A stretch of 64,000 nucleotides of DNA from Rhizobium sp. NFR07 (GTDB lineage Bacteria > Pseudomonadota > Alphaproteobacteria > Rhizobiales > Rhizobiaceae), in NCBI RefSeq assembly GCF_900111905.1, contig NZ_FOKM01000004.1, positions 372,001-436,000 on the forward strand, read 5' to 3'. The notes below the pieces were generated by a model. That model was not told the origin of the DNA, ran no database searches, and saw nothing but the letters and a program-made list of their open reading frames with translations. Positions 18,033 to 25,867 of the stretch are shown piece after piece. The translations under genes and the position numbers were made by a program. The number at the start of each line of letters is the position of its first letter. The first letter of the stretch is position 1.

Positions 18033-18060
18033 TGTGCACATCAAGTGCAATAAATGCACA
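18033..18060. promoter_or_regulatory. Three GTGCA boxes spaced ten bases apart, candidate IclR operator
   Basis: TGTGCACA (18033-18040), AAGTGCAA (18043-18050) and AATGCACA (18053-18060) repeat at exactly ten-base steps, so all fall on one face of the helix. They lie about 50-80 bases upstream of the MFS start. The operon's own IclR protein is the probable binder. Confidence 0.55.
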
Positions 18061-18123
18061 AAACCGTGAGGGGAGGATTGGAGAATATCATTGTGCTCCG
18101 AGGCGAGACCCGGAGCACAAGCG

Positions 18124-19419
18124 TCAGGCGGCCTGCGGCACCATGGTGGCGGAGCCCGGCTTCTTCAGCAGCATTACGGCGATTGCCGCGATCATGCACA
18201 TGACGCCGGCGATCTGCAGGGCGGGCATGTAGGTGTCGAAATCGCTCTTGAAGAAACCGGCGCCGAAGGCGGCGGTGGCGGCGCCCAGCTGATGGCCGGC
18301 AAAGACCCAGCCGAAGACGAGGCCGGCCTTCTCACGGCCAAAGTTTTCGGCGGCGAGCTTGACCGTCGGCGGCACGGTCGCGACCCAGTCGAGGCCGTAG
18401 AAGACGGCGAAGACGGAAAGTTCGACGAAGCTGAAACCGGAGAAAGACAGGTAGATCAGCGACAGTCCGCGCAGTCCGTAGAACCAGAAAAGCAGGACGC
18501 GGTTGTCGAACCGGTCCGAGAGCCAGCCTGCGAAGATCGTGCCGAAGAAATCGAATATGCCGATGACGGCGAGCGTGCTTGCGGCGGTAACCGCAGCCAT
18601 GCCGAAATCGCCGCAGATCGAGATCCAGTGGGTCTGGATCAGGCCGTTGGTGGAGAGGCCGCAGACGAAGAAGGTGCCGAACAGGACCCAGAAGACCGGA
18701 TTGCCGGAGACACTTTTCAGCGTGACGAGCGGCGAGACAAGCGTGGCAAGCAGCTTGTGGTCCTGCTTCGGCGGCCTGGACACCACCGTCTCGCCATAGG
18801 CGGGAAGGCCGACATCGGCCGGGTGGTCGCGCATCAGCAGGAAGACGAGTGCGAAGGCCGCGGCGAGCACGGCAACCGTCAGGGTCAGCGCCGTGCGCCA
18901 GCCATAGGCTTCGGTAAGGCTTGCGAGGATCGGCAGGAAGATCAATTGGCCGGTGGCATTGCTGGCCGTCATCAGGCCGACGACAAGGCCGCGGCGCTTG
19001 GTGAACCAGCGGCTGGCGACAGTGGCGCCGAGCACCAGCGCGGTCATGCCGGTGCCGACGCCGATGACGAGGCCCCAGAGCAGCAGCAATTGCCAGACCT
19101 CGGTCATGAACAGCGAGGCGACGATGCCGGACATAATCATGGCGAGCGCGGTGGAGACGACCTGCCGGACGCCGAAATGGTTCATGAAGGCGGCGGCAAA
19201 GGGGCCGAGCAGGCCGAAGAGCACGAGACGCACGGCCATGGCGGTGGAAATGTCGGCGATATCCCAGCCGAATTCCTGGTGCAGCGGCTGGATCATCACG
19301 CCGGCAGAGCCCATCGAGCCGGCCGTTGCGAGCATGGTGAGGAAGGTGGTCGCGGCAACCACCCAGCCGTAGTGCAGGTTTCTCTTCGCCATCCAGGCGG
19401 CGACGCCATTGGAGATCAT
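18124..19419 (-). CDS. MFS transporter, oxalate/formate or monocarboxylate type
   Basis: A 431-residue 12-helix transporter. It opens LHYGWVVAATTFLTMLATAG, then GVMIQPLHQEFGWDIADIS, the pattern of OFA/MCT-like major facilitators. AGAGGA lies seven bases before ATG 19419, which was preferred over upstream in-frame starts. It follows the MarR gene on the same strand; the 83-base gap holds a copy of the MarR-type operator. Substrate unknown. Confidence 0.87.
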   Translation of the reverse strand: MISNGVAAWMAKRNLHYGWVVAATTFLTMLATAGSMGSAGVMIQPLHQEFGWDIADISTAMAVRLVLFGLLGPFAAAFMNHFGVRQVVSTALAMIMSGIVASLFMTEVWQLLLLWGLVIGVGTGMTALVLGATVASRWFTKRRGLVVGLMTASNATGQLIFLPILASLTEAYGWRTALTLTVAVLAAAFALVFLLMRDHPADVGLPAYGETVVSRPPKQDHKLLATLVSPLVTLKSVSGNPVFWVLFGTFFVCGLSTNGLIQTHWISICGDFGMAAVTAASTLAVIGIFDFFGTIFAGWLSDRFDNRVLLFWFYGLRGLSLIYLSFSGFSFVELSVFAVFYGLDWVATVPPTVKLAAENFGREKAGLVFGWVFAGHQLGAATAAFGAGFFKSDFDTYMPALQIAGVMCMIAAIAVMLLKKPGSATMVPQAA

Positions 19420-19470
19420 GCTTTGGTCCTCTTTCGTCGCCCGTTCCATGGGCCGGGTCTGCCTAAAATG

Positions 19471-19494
19471 TGCGGGTATATGCCCGTATATGGT
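19471..19494. promoter_or_regulatory. Candidate MarR operator before the MFS gene
   Basis: CGGGTATATGCCCGTATATGG contains GGGTATATGCCC, nearly identical to the perfect palindrome GGGTATATACCC found before the MarR gene. Its place just upstream of the MFS start suggests that MarR also controls the transporter from an internal promoter. Confidence 0.6.
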
Positions 19495-19502
19495 TCAAAA
19501 GA

Positions 19503-19904
19503 TCACAGGGCTGCGAGCAGTTCCTGCAGCTGTCTCGCCTTGCCGGCGCCAAGGCGGGCATCGATCTCGTCCTGAACACCATCCCAGAGGGGGGCGCCCT
19601 TTTCGAGAACCTCATGACCCTTCGGCGCTATGGTCAGGACAGCCTCACGCTGGTCTTCCCCATGGCCGATCTCGACCAGTTCCATTCGGGCCAGAACCTT
19701 GGCATTACGCCCGACGGTAGAGCGGTCGAGATCCAGCCGATGCGCGAGATCGGTGAGCGATACCGGTTCCGTGCGGCGGATGTTTCTCAACATGCTGAAC
19801 TGGCCGATATTGACGCCAAGCGGAGCCAGCGCCTCGTCATAATAGGACGAGACCTTGCGGGTCGCCTTGCGCAGCAGGACACAGTGACATGCATCGTTCG
19901 ACAT
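19503..19904 (-). CDS. MarR-family transcriptional regulator
   Basis: A 133-residue winged-helix regulator: RKATRKVSSYYDEALAPLGV, VSLTDLAHRLDLDRSTVGRN (recognition helix) and the wing with GEDQREAVLTIAPKG (the usual D-x-R motif). ATG 19904 gives the standard length; a longer in-frame start at 19940 would place the operator inside the gene. It probably represses itself and the following MFS gene. The Cys-x-Cys near the start (NDACHCVLLR) could be redox active, which is a guess. Confidence 0.88.
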   Translation of the reverse strand: MSNDACHCVLLRKATRKVSSYYDEALAPLGVNIGQFSMLRNIRRTEPVSLTDLAHRLDLDRSTVGRNAKVLARMELVEIGHGEDQREAVLTIAPKGHEVLEKGAPLWDGVQDEIDARLGAGKARQLQELLAAL

Positions 19905-19910
19905 TGTCGT

Positions 19911-19922
19911 GGGTATATACCC
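19911..19922. promoter_or_regulatory. Perfect palindrome before the MarR gene
   Basis: GGGTATATACCC is a perfect 12-bp palindrome ending seven bases before the MarR start. Its close copy upstream of the MFS gene makes it a likely autoregulatory operator. Confidence 0.65.
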
Positions 19923-19930
19923 GGATCCGG

Positions 19931-19960
19931 CAAAAGACAAGCGGGCATATGCCCGCTTGT
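19931..19960 (-). terminator. Intrinsic terminator after sitD
   Basis: A perfect 24-bp palindrome (19937-19960) with arm GCGGGC around ATAT forms a strong hairpin. Read on the minus strand it is followed by CTTTTG. It begins 15 bases after the sitD stop. Its core GGGCATATGCCC differs by only two bases from the MarR palindrome 14 bases away. Confidence 0.75.
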
Positions 19961-19974
19961 TCAGGTCGGCTGTC

Positions 19975-20811
19975 TCAGGTGGTGGCGCGTCTGGCCTGCA
20001 GCATGGTGCGGATGAAGGTTACGATGAAGGTCGCGGTCATCAGCAGCACGATGGTGGGAGCAGGGGCGCTGTCGAGGAAGAAGGCGATATAGATGCCGGC
20101 GAGCGAGCAGCCGAACGCCACGGCGATGGCAGTCAGCATCATCGCAGTGAAGCGGCGGGTGAGCAGGAAGGCGATCGCGCCGGGGGCAACGAGAAGCGCC
20201 ACCGACAGGATGATGCCGATCGCCTTCAACGCGCCGACCACGGTCAGCGACAGGACGGTCAGCAGCCCGTAATGGAGGATGCGGGTCGGTAGGCCGATCG
20301 CCTTCGCATGCTGCTCGTCGAAGGCGTGCACCAGCAGGTCCTTGCGGAAGATGACGAGGAAGATCGTCGAGGCGAGCGCGATCAGCCCGGTCTCGATCAG
20401 GTCCGATGGAAGAATGCCGAGCATGTCGCCGAACAGGATGTGGTCGAGATGCACGTCAGCCTGGACGTTGACGTAAAGCACCAGACCGAGACCGAACATG
20501 CCGGAGAAGACGATGCCGAGCACGGTGTCTTCCTTGATGCGGCTGTTCTCCTTGAGGAAGCCGGTCGCGAGCGCGCAGAACATGCCGGCGACGAAGGCGC
20601 CGATGGAGAATGGGATCGCCAGCATATAGGCGATGACGACGCCCGGCAGCACGGCGTGGGAGACCGCGTCGCCCATCAGCGACCAGCCCTTGAGCACCAG
20701 GAAGCAGGAGAGGATCGCCATCGGCAGCGCGATCATCAGCGTCACCAGAAAAGCGGTCCGCATGAAGTCGATCTGGAAGGGGAAGAGGAGGAGATCGATC
20801 GTATCGCTCAT
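19975..20811 (-). CDS. sitD: Manganese/iron ABC transporter permease SitD
   Basis: Second permease of the SitABCD system, ABC-3 family, 278 residues with eight or so helices. Landmarks: LKGWSLMGDAVSHAVLPGVV and GIILSVALLVAPGAIAFLL. ATG 20811 overlaps the sitC stop (ATGA). An upstream open extension to 21243 lies wholly inside sitC in another frame and is not real. Last gene of the operon, followed by a strong terminator. Confidence 0.92.
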   Translation of the reverse strand: MSDTIDLLLFPFQIDFMRTAFLVTLMIALPMAILSCFLVLKGWSLMGDAVSHAVLPGVVIAYMLAIPFSIGAFVAGMFCALATGFLKENSRIKEDTVLGIVFSGMFGLGLVLYVNVQADVHLDHILFGDMLGILPSDLIETGLIALASTIFLVIFRKDLLVHAFDEQHAKAIGLPTRILHYGLLTVLSLTVVGALKAIGIILSVALLVAPGAIAFLLTRRFTAMMLTAIAVAFGCSLAGIYIAFFLDSAPAPTIVLLMTATFIVTFIRTMLQARRATT

Positions 20812-21698
20812 GCGGCGCTCTCCTGTGGCGTGGCCTCGGGCGCGGTCTCTTCCAGCGATGCCTTGAGCCGGCGGCGGGAGGCGAGCATGCCGTGCTTGGG
20901 GGCGAAGACGAAGGCTGTCAGGAAGATCGCCGTCTGCAGCACGACAATGATGCCGCCGGTGGCGCCGTCGAGGAAATAGCTCAGGTATGCGCCGAGAAAA
21001 CTGGTCGCAGCGCCGATGCCGAGGCCCATCAGGATGACGCGCTGGAAGCGGTCGGTCAGCAGATAGGCGGTGGCTCCAGGCGTCACCACCATGGCGATGA
21101 CGAGGAAGGCGCCGACGGTCTGCATAGCGGCGACGGTGGAGGCGGCGAGCAGGGCGAAGAACATCACCTTCAGGGCATCGGGTTTCAGGCCGATGGTGCG
21201 GGCGTGGTTCTCGTCGAAGAAGGCGACCATCAGGTCCTTCCACTTGAGCGCCAGCACGACGAGGCTGACGCCGCCGATGATGACAAGCTGCAGCGTATCG
21301 GCCGGCGAGATGGCGAGGATGTTGCCGAGCACGATGGTCTGAATATCGACTGCGGTCGGCGACAGCGACACCATGAACAGGCCGAGGCCGAAGAAGGAGG
21401 TGAAGATCAGGCCGATTATCGCGTCTTCCTTCAGCCGTGTGCGCTGGTTGAGGAAGAGCATGGCGAGTGCCGCGAGACCGCCTGACATGAAGGCGCCGAT
21501 GGAAAAGGGCAGGCCCAGCATATAGGCGCCGGCAACGCCCGGCACGATGGAGTGGGACAGCGCGTCGCCGATCAGCGACCAGCCCTTCAGCATCAGATAG
21601 GCGGAGAGAAAGCCGCAGACGCCGCCGACCAGGGCCGAGACCCAGATGGCGTTCAGCATGTAGCCGTAGGTGAAAGGCTCAAGAAGCGTCTGGAGCAT
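20808..21698 (-). CDS. sitC: Manganese/iron ABC transporter permease SitC
   Basis: First permease of the system, ABC-3 family, 296 residues. It has [20 protein letters not shown] and [19 protein letters not shown], the same landmarks as SitD, showing the two are paralogues. The C-terminal tail is charged and cytoplasmic. ATG 21698 overlaps the end of sitB by 20 bases; a longer in-frame start at 21737 would overlap sitB further. Confidence 0.92.
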   Translation of the reverse strand: MLQTLLEPFTYGYMLNAIWVSALVGGVCGFLSAYLMLKGWSLIGDALSHSIVPGVAGAYMLGLPFSIGAFMSGGLAALAMLFLNQRTRLKEDAIIGLIFTSFFGLGLFMVSLSPTAVDIQTIVLGNILAISPADTLQLVIIGGVSLVVLALKWKDLMVAFFDENHARTIGLKPDALKVMFFALLAASTVAAMQTVGAFLVIAMVVTPGATAYLLTDRFQRVILMGLGIGAATSFLGAYLSYFLDGATGGIIVVLQTAIFLTAFVFAPKHGMLASRRRLKASLEETAPEATPQESAA

Positions 21699-22575
21699 CG
21701 ACGCTTTCCTTCTTCTTGTCCGTGCCGCCATTGCCATAGGTGACGAAGGGGCGCTCGTCGTCGGTGAAGACCTTCACATGGCGTGGATCTTCGTCGTCAT
21801 GCAGGTCGCGGCCGCCGAGGATGAAGTGGCGCAGCACGCCGCCGAAGGCCTTTTCGAGATTGGCTTCGTTGAACGTGTCCTCGGTCTTGCCATAGGCCAG
21901 GACCGTGCCCTTGACGAACACGGTGCGGTCGCAGAAATCCGGCACGCTGCCCAGATTGTGGGTGGAGACCAGCATAACGCGGCCTTCGTCGCGCAGAGCC
22001 TTAAGGAGCGCGATGATCTGCTCCTCGGTCGTGACATCGACCCCGGTAAAGGGCTCGTCGAGCAGGATGACCTGGCCTTCCTGGGCCAGTGCGCGGGCAA
22101 GGAAGACGCGCTTGCGCTGGCCGCCGGAAAGCTCGCCGATCTGGCGCTTGCGGTATTCCAGCATGTTGACCCGCTTCAGCGCCTCGGTGACCATCTCATG
22201 ATCGCGGCGGGACGGGATGCGCAGGAAATTCATGTGGCCGTAACGGCCCATCATCACAACGTCCTCGACGAGGACGGGGAAATTCCAGTCGACCTCTTCC
22301 GACTGCGGCACATAGGCGACGAGGTTCTTCTTCAGCGCCTCGCGGGCGGGAAGGCCGAGGATCTCGACCGAGCCTTCGTTCAGCGTGACGAAGCCCATGA
22401 TCGCCTTGAACAGCGTCGACTTGCCGGCGCCGTTGACGCCCACGAGTGCGGTGATCGTGCCCTTCGGCACTTCGAAGCTCGCATGTTTCAGCGCCGTGTG
22501 GCCGTTGCGATAGGCGACGCTGACATTGTCCAGCTTCAGTCCGGCGCTAACCGGTTTCGTCTTGCCCATCATCAT
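21679..22575 (-). CDS. sitB: Manganese/iron ABC transporter ATPase SitB
   Basis: ATP-binding subunit, 298 residues. Walker A is GVNGAGKST, the signature is [15 protein letters not shown], Walker B is [12 protein letters not shown] and the switch His is in LVSTHNLGS. The C-terminal 60 residues are a charged tail beyond the core domain. The first ATG overlaps the sitA stop (ATGA). Confidence 0.93.
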   Translation of the reverse strand: MMMGKTKPVSAGLKLDNVSVAYRNGHTALKHASFEVPKGTITALVGVNGAGKSTLFKAIMGFVTLNEGSVEILGLPAREALKKNLVAYVPQSEEVDWNFPVLVEDVVMMGRYGHMNFLRIPSRRDHEMVTEALKRVNMLEYRKRQIGELSGGQRKRVFLARALAQEGQVILLDEPFTGVDVTTEEQIIALLKALRDEGRVMLVSTHNLGSVPDFCDRTVFVKGTVLAYGKTEDTFNEANLEKAFGGVLRHFILGGRDLHDDEDPRHVKVFTDDERPFVTYGNGGTDKKKESVDAPDAS

Positions 22576-23483
22576 TGTGCGAGACCTTTCGCGATGGTTT
22601 CGCTGGTGACGCGCAGGAGGTCGAGATAGGTCGGAACCGGACCGTCCGCTTCGCTGAGCGAATCCACGTAGAGGAGGCCGCCATAGGATGCGCCGGTTTC
22701 CGACGCGACCTGCTTTGCCGGCTTGTCGGAGACGGTGCTTTCGGAAAAGATCACCTTCACGTCATGCTCGCGCATGGCGTCGATGACGGCGCGCACCTGC
22801 TGCGGCGTTCCCTGGCTGTCGGCATTGACCGGCCAAAGATAGAGTTCCTTCAGGCCGAAATCGCGGGCGAGATAGGAAAAGGCGCCTTCGCTCGTCACCA
22901 GCCAGCGATGGGCTTCCGGCAGTTTTGCGAGTTCGTCGCGGATAGGCTGTACCTCGGCGCGGATCTTGTCCGTATAGGCCTTGGCATTGGCGGCATAGGT
23001 CTCGGCATTGATCGGGTCGATCTCGGTCAGGCCCTTGCGAATGTTCTCCACGTAGATGATCGCGTTTTCCGGCGACATCCACGCATGCGGGTTCGGCCGC
23101 CCCTGATAGGCGCCGCCGGCGATCGCCATCGGCGCGACGCCATCGGAGACGGTGACATTCTTCACGTCGCCGAGATTCTGCAAGAAACGCTCGAACCAGA
23201 GTTCTAGGTTGAGGCCGTTGCGCAGCACGAGATCGGCATCGCGGGCACGCAGAAGGTCGCGCGGCGTCGGCTGGTAGTTATGGATCTCGGCGCCGGGCTT
23301 GGTGATGCTTTCCACCGTCGCGGCATCGCCTGCAACATTCTTCGCCATGTCGGCGATGATGGTGAAGGTGGTGACGACCTTGGGCTTTTCGACGGACGAT
23401 CCTTGGGCCTGGGCCGTTAGCGGCAGGGCGACCAGACAGGTCGCGAGACCGGTCACAAGGCATGCAATTCTCAAAAGGGACAT
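22572..23483 (-). CDS. sitA: Manganese/iron-binding periplasmic protein SitA
   Basis: Cluster A-I metal-binding protein, 303 residues, with a Sec signal peptide ([11 protein letters not shown]). Metal ligands typical of the family are seen: the first His in [12 protein letters not shown], the second in [12 protein letters not shown], Glu in [15 protein letters not shown] and Asp near the end. No His-rich zinc loop is present, which fits Mn/Fe rather than Zn uptake. ATG 23483 was chosen; a TTG at 23507 falls inside a regulatory box. Two Mur-like boxes precede it. Confidence 0.92.
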   Translation of the reverse strand: MSLLRIACLVTGLATCLVALPLTAQAQGSSVEKPKVVTTFTIIADMAKNVAGDAATVESITKPGAEIHNYQPTPRDLLRARDADLVLRNGLNLELWFERFLQNLGDVKNVTVSDGVAPMAIAGGAYQGRPNPHAWMSPENAIIYVENIRKGLTEIDPINAETYAANAKAYTDKIRAEVQPIRDELAKLPEAHRWLVTSEGAFSYLARDFGLKELYLWPVNADSQGTPQQVRAVIDAMREHDVKVIFSESTVSDKPAKQVASETGASYGGLLYVDSLSEADGPVPTYLDLLRVTSETIAKGLAQ

Positions 23484-23501
23484 GAGTAGCCATTTCTGCT
23501 G

Positions 23502-23518
23502 TTGCAAGTCATTTGCAA
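23502..23518. promoter_or_regulatory. Mur/Fur-like box 1 before sitA
   Basis: TTGCAAGTCATTTGCAA is a 17-bp inverted repeat (TTGCAA/TTGCAA with five bases between). It resembles manganese-responsive sequences bound by Mur, the rhizobial Fur homologue, at sit operons. Confidence 0.65.
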
Positions 23519-23554
23519 TCTAACCTAGCGAGAAAAATGACGCTGTCAACGCTA

Positions 23555-23571
23555 TTGCAAATCATTCGCAA
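23555..23571. promoter_or_regulatory. Mur/Fur-like box 2 before sitA
   Basis: TTGCAAATCATTCGCAA repeats box 1 with three changes. The two boxes start 53 bases apart, about five helical turns. Confidence 0.6.
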
Positions 23572-23738
23572 CAAGATTCGTTTCGAGATGGCACTGGCTA
23601 GCAAGGTCAGGGAGAGGCGAGCTGTATCCGCCAGCCGGTCCCGCTTAAAGCTTCCTCAATAGGATTGGACGATAGTGCTTCCCGGTATTCCATGACTTGT
23701 ATTGTGTGAGTGGAGTTGAGCATGCCGGGTTGCGGCGA

Positions 23739-25184
23739 ATGAAGATCCGGCTGTCGAAGAAATTCGTGCTCATCCTGGGCGGTGGGCTGCTTTTGTGCGG
23801 CGCAAGCGGCGCGGCTGCCGTGCTGATCGGCGCCGACCGTATCCTCGGGCCCTCCTATCGCGATCTGAACGGGCTTTCCTGCACCACGCTTCAGACGGTC
23901 AAGAGCAAGAAGGACCAGCGCTACTGGGTGCGCAAATACGTGACCAGCAACGAGGCGGGCGACGGGATGTCCCGCATCCGGACCGCGTTGCGTGTCGCGC
24001 GCGCCGTCCAGGCCAAGGAAAAGGCCGATCTCGTGCAGATCGCCATGGTCGACAAGGCAGGTCCGAAGGACCGCGCCGCGATGCGCGGCCGGATGATCGC
24101 CGCGCAGGTCGTGTATATTCCTGATCTCGCTAAGGTGCCGGAAGGGGCTGCCGCCGTAAACTATTCCGCCTATTATCTCGATGGCGCGCCCACCGCCAAG
24201 GGCGAGTATTTCGGCATGCGTGTCGATCTTCCGCTGGAGGATGTCGAGCATCTGGAAGCCAAGCTGACCGACAAGGCCGATTGCATCGATCTCGAGCCGG
24301 CCGAAGGCGCACATCCGGTGACCAAGAGCGGCCACGGTGTTCGCAAGCCGGCCGAACATGGCGAGGCTGCCGGCGGTCACGGCGAAGCGCCGGCAGGCCA
24401 TGGCGAGGCACCGGAGCACGGTGAGACGCCTGTCGCAGAAGGGCAAGAAGCTGCGCCGGCCGAAGGGCATGGCGAAGAAGTGGCTGCGAAAGAAAGCGGC
24501 GGCTTCCTGAGTTCGGTTACCGGGATGATCTTCGGATCGAAAGAAGAGCCGAAGGCGGAACACGGCGCCGCGAAACCGACCGCCGGGGAACATGGTGCTG
24601 CGGCAGAGGCGGGTCATGCGGCCCCCGACGCAAAGGCCAATGCTTCGCATGATGCGCCGAAGACTTCGGAACCGGCTGCGGAGGGACATGCGACAGCCGC
24701 CGAGACCAGTGACGATCACGGCGAGCAGGCTGCCAAGCCCGCGGAGGCCGAAAAAACGGCAGACGCCGCACATGCCGAGACAGCAGCAGACGCGGAAAAG
24801 CCGGCCGAGGAGCAGGGTTTTCTCGATCAGGTCAAGGGCATGATCTTTGGCGGTTCGTCCGACAAGGCCGATGGCGCCTCGCATGAGGAAGCCAAGGCCG
24901 ATGCCGGCCACGAGGCCAAGCAGGCCAGCGAACAGGCGCATGAGCCCGCGCCGGAGCCGAGAACCTCAGCCGAAGGCGGCAAGCGCTGGTCGAATTCCGA
25001 CGAGAAGGACGAGATCCGGTCCGAGGATACTGCAGGCCATGATACATCCGAAGCCAAGCCGGAGGACGAGCACGCGGAGGCGAAGGCTGATGGCCCGAAC
25101 GAGGCCGATGCGGCCGGTGCCGCTTGGCTGGAGAAGTTCAGAGCTCAACAGGCTGAGCCCGAATCGGAAGGTGCCGATCATTGA
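23739..25184 (+). CDS. Unrecognised His/Ala/Glu-rich exported or membrane-anchored protein
   Basis: A 481-residue protein of no family I recognise. Residues about 8-30 form a membrane anchor or signal segment. Residues 31-190 look like a folded domain with LNGLSCTTLQTVKSKKDQRYWVR-type sequence and two Cys. The rest is low complexity, rich in His, Ala, Glu and Lys, with many GHGEAP/EHGE units. Two copies of a GFL-x2-V-x-GMIFG motif interrupt it, about 100 residues apart. It is divergent from sitA; metal binding by the His units is possible but inferred. Its TGA overlaps the TTG start of the next frame. Confidence 0.75.
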   Translation: MKIRLSKKFVLILGGGLLLCGASGAAAVLIGADRILGPSYRDLNGLSCTTLQTVKSKKDQRYWVRKYVTSNEAGDGMSRIRTALRVARAVQAKEKADLVQIAMVDKAGPKDRAAMRGRMIAAQVVYIPDLAKVPEGAAAVNYSAYYLDGAPTAKGEYFGMRVDLPLEDVEHLEAKLTDKADCIDLEPAEGAHPVTKSGHGVRKPAEHGEAAGGHGEAPAGHGEAPEHGETPVAEGQEAAPAEGHGEEVAAKESGGFLSSVTGMIFGSKEEPKAEHGAAKPTAGEHGAAAEAGHAAPDAKANASHDAPKTSEPAAEGHATAAETSDDHGEQAAKPAEAEKTADAAHAETAADAEKPAEEQGFLDQVKGMIFGGSSDKADGASHEEAKADAGHEAKQASEQAHEPAPEPRTSAEGGKRWSNSDEKDEIRSEDTAGHDTSEAKPEDEHAEAKADGPNEADAAGAAWLEKFRAQQAEPESEGADH

Positions 25185-25797
25185 TATCCGATTTGACGGA
25201 TATCGCGCGTAGGCGAGCGGGATTTTTATCCCTCGCTGAAACCGCGGCACTCGTCGAGAAGGGTGTTGTTGTCCTCGATCCGTGCTCTACGCTGATTTCC
25301 CCAGACGTCATCCTGTCCACCGGGGTAACCATCTGGCCATCGGTCGTCATTGAAATCCATGATGGCGCTCATGTCGCCATCGGTGAAGGCACGCAGCTCT
25401 TTTGGGCACGCGGATCGTTGCCGGAGGCGGAAAAATTATCGTCGGCAGGGATGCGGAAATAGGCGAAGAGGGCGGGTTTACCATCAAGGCCGAATGCAAG
25501 GCCTGCGTAACCGAGATCGGTGAAAGTGCGAGACTGCTTGGCGGAGGATCGCTCACGCTCGACAATACGATCGGTAGCGGTGCTCAGGTTCTCGGCCCGA
25601 TCCGAATGCAGAACTGCAGGCTCGGAGCGGGCGGCACATACAGAGAGCCGGATCCCGATCTGCGCGGCGCGGTTCTCAAGGGAAGCGGGGTCGCGCGCAA
25701 TATCGACCTTGCTGCCGGCAAGGTCATCCAGGCTTTCGGCCTATTCGCGGAAGCCGTGGTTCGCGACCAATCTTATTTTCATCCGAAACCGGCTTAG
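25181..25797 (+). pseudogene. Beta-helix (hexapeptide-repeat-like) gene split by a -1 frameshift
   Basis: Two overlapping frames (25181-25462 and 25402-25797) read as one protein if one base is restored in the T run at 25400-25403. The joined product of about 205 residues carries repeated short strands such as VILSTGVTIWPSVVIEIHDG, then GTRIVAGGGKIIVGRDAEIG, typical of a left-handed or bactofilin-like beta-helix. The first frame starts at TTG 25181 overlapping the upstream stop, so the pair is coupled to the His-rich gene. It may be a true pseudogene, a sequencing error or a programmed slip. Confidence 0.6.
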
Positions 25798-25817
25798 TTT
25801 CCTGAATGCCCGAATAG

Positions 25818-25849
25818 AAAATGCCGCCGAGGTCGATCGGCGGCATTTT
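25818..25849. terminator. Two-way terminator between beta-helix gene and lysS
   Basis: AAAATGCCGCCGA (25818-25830) pairs with TCGGCGGCATTTT (25837-25849); T runs follow on both strands. It serves the two convergent genes. Confidence 0.85.
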
Positions 25850-25867
25850 TTGTGTCATTCGATATGC

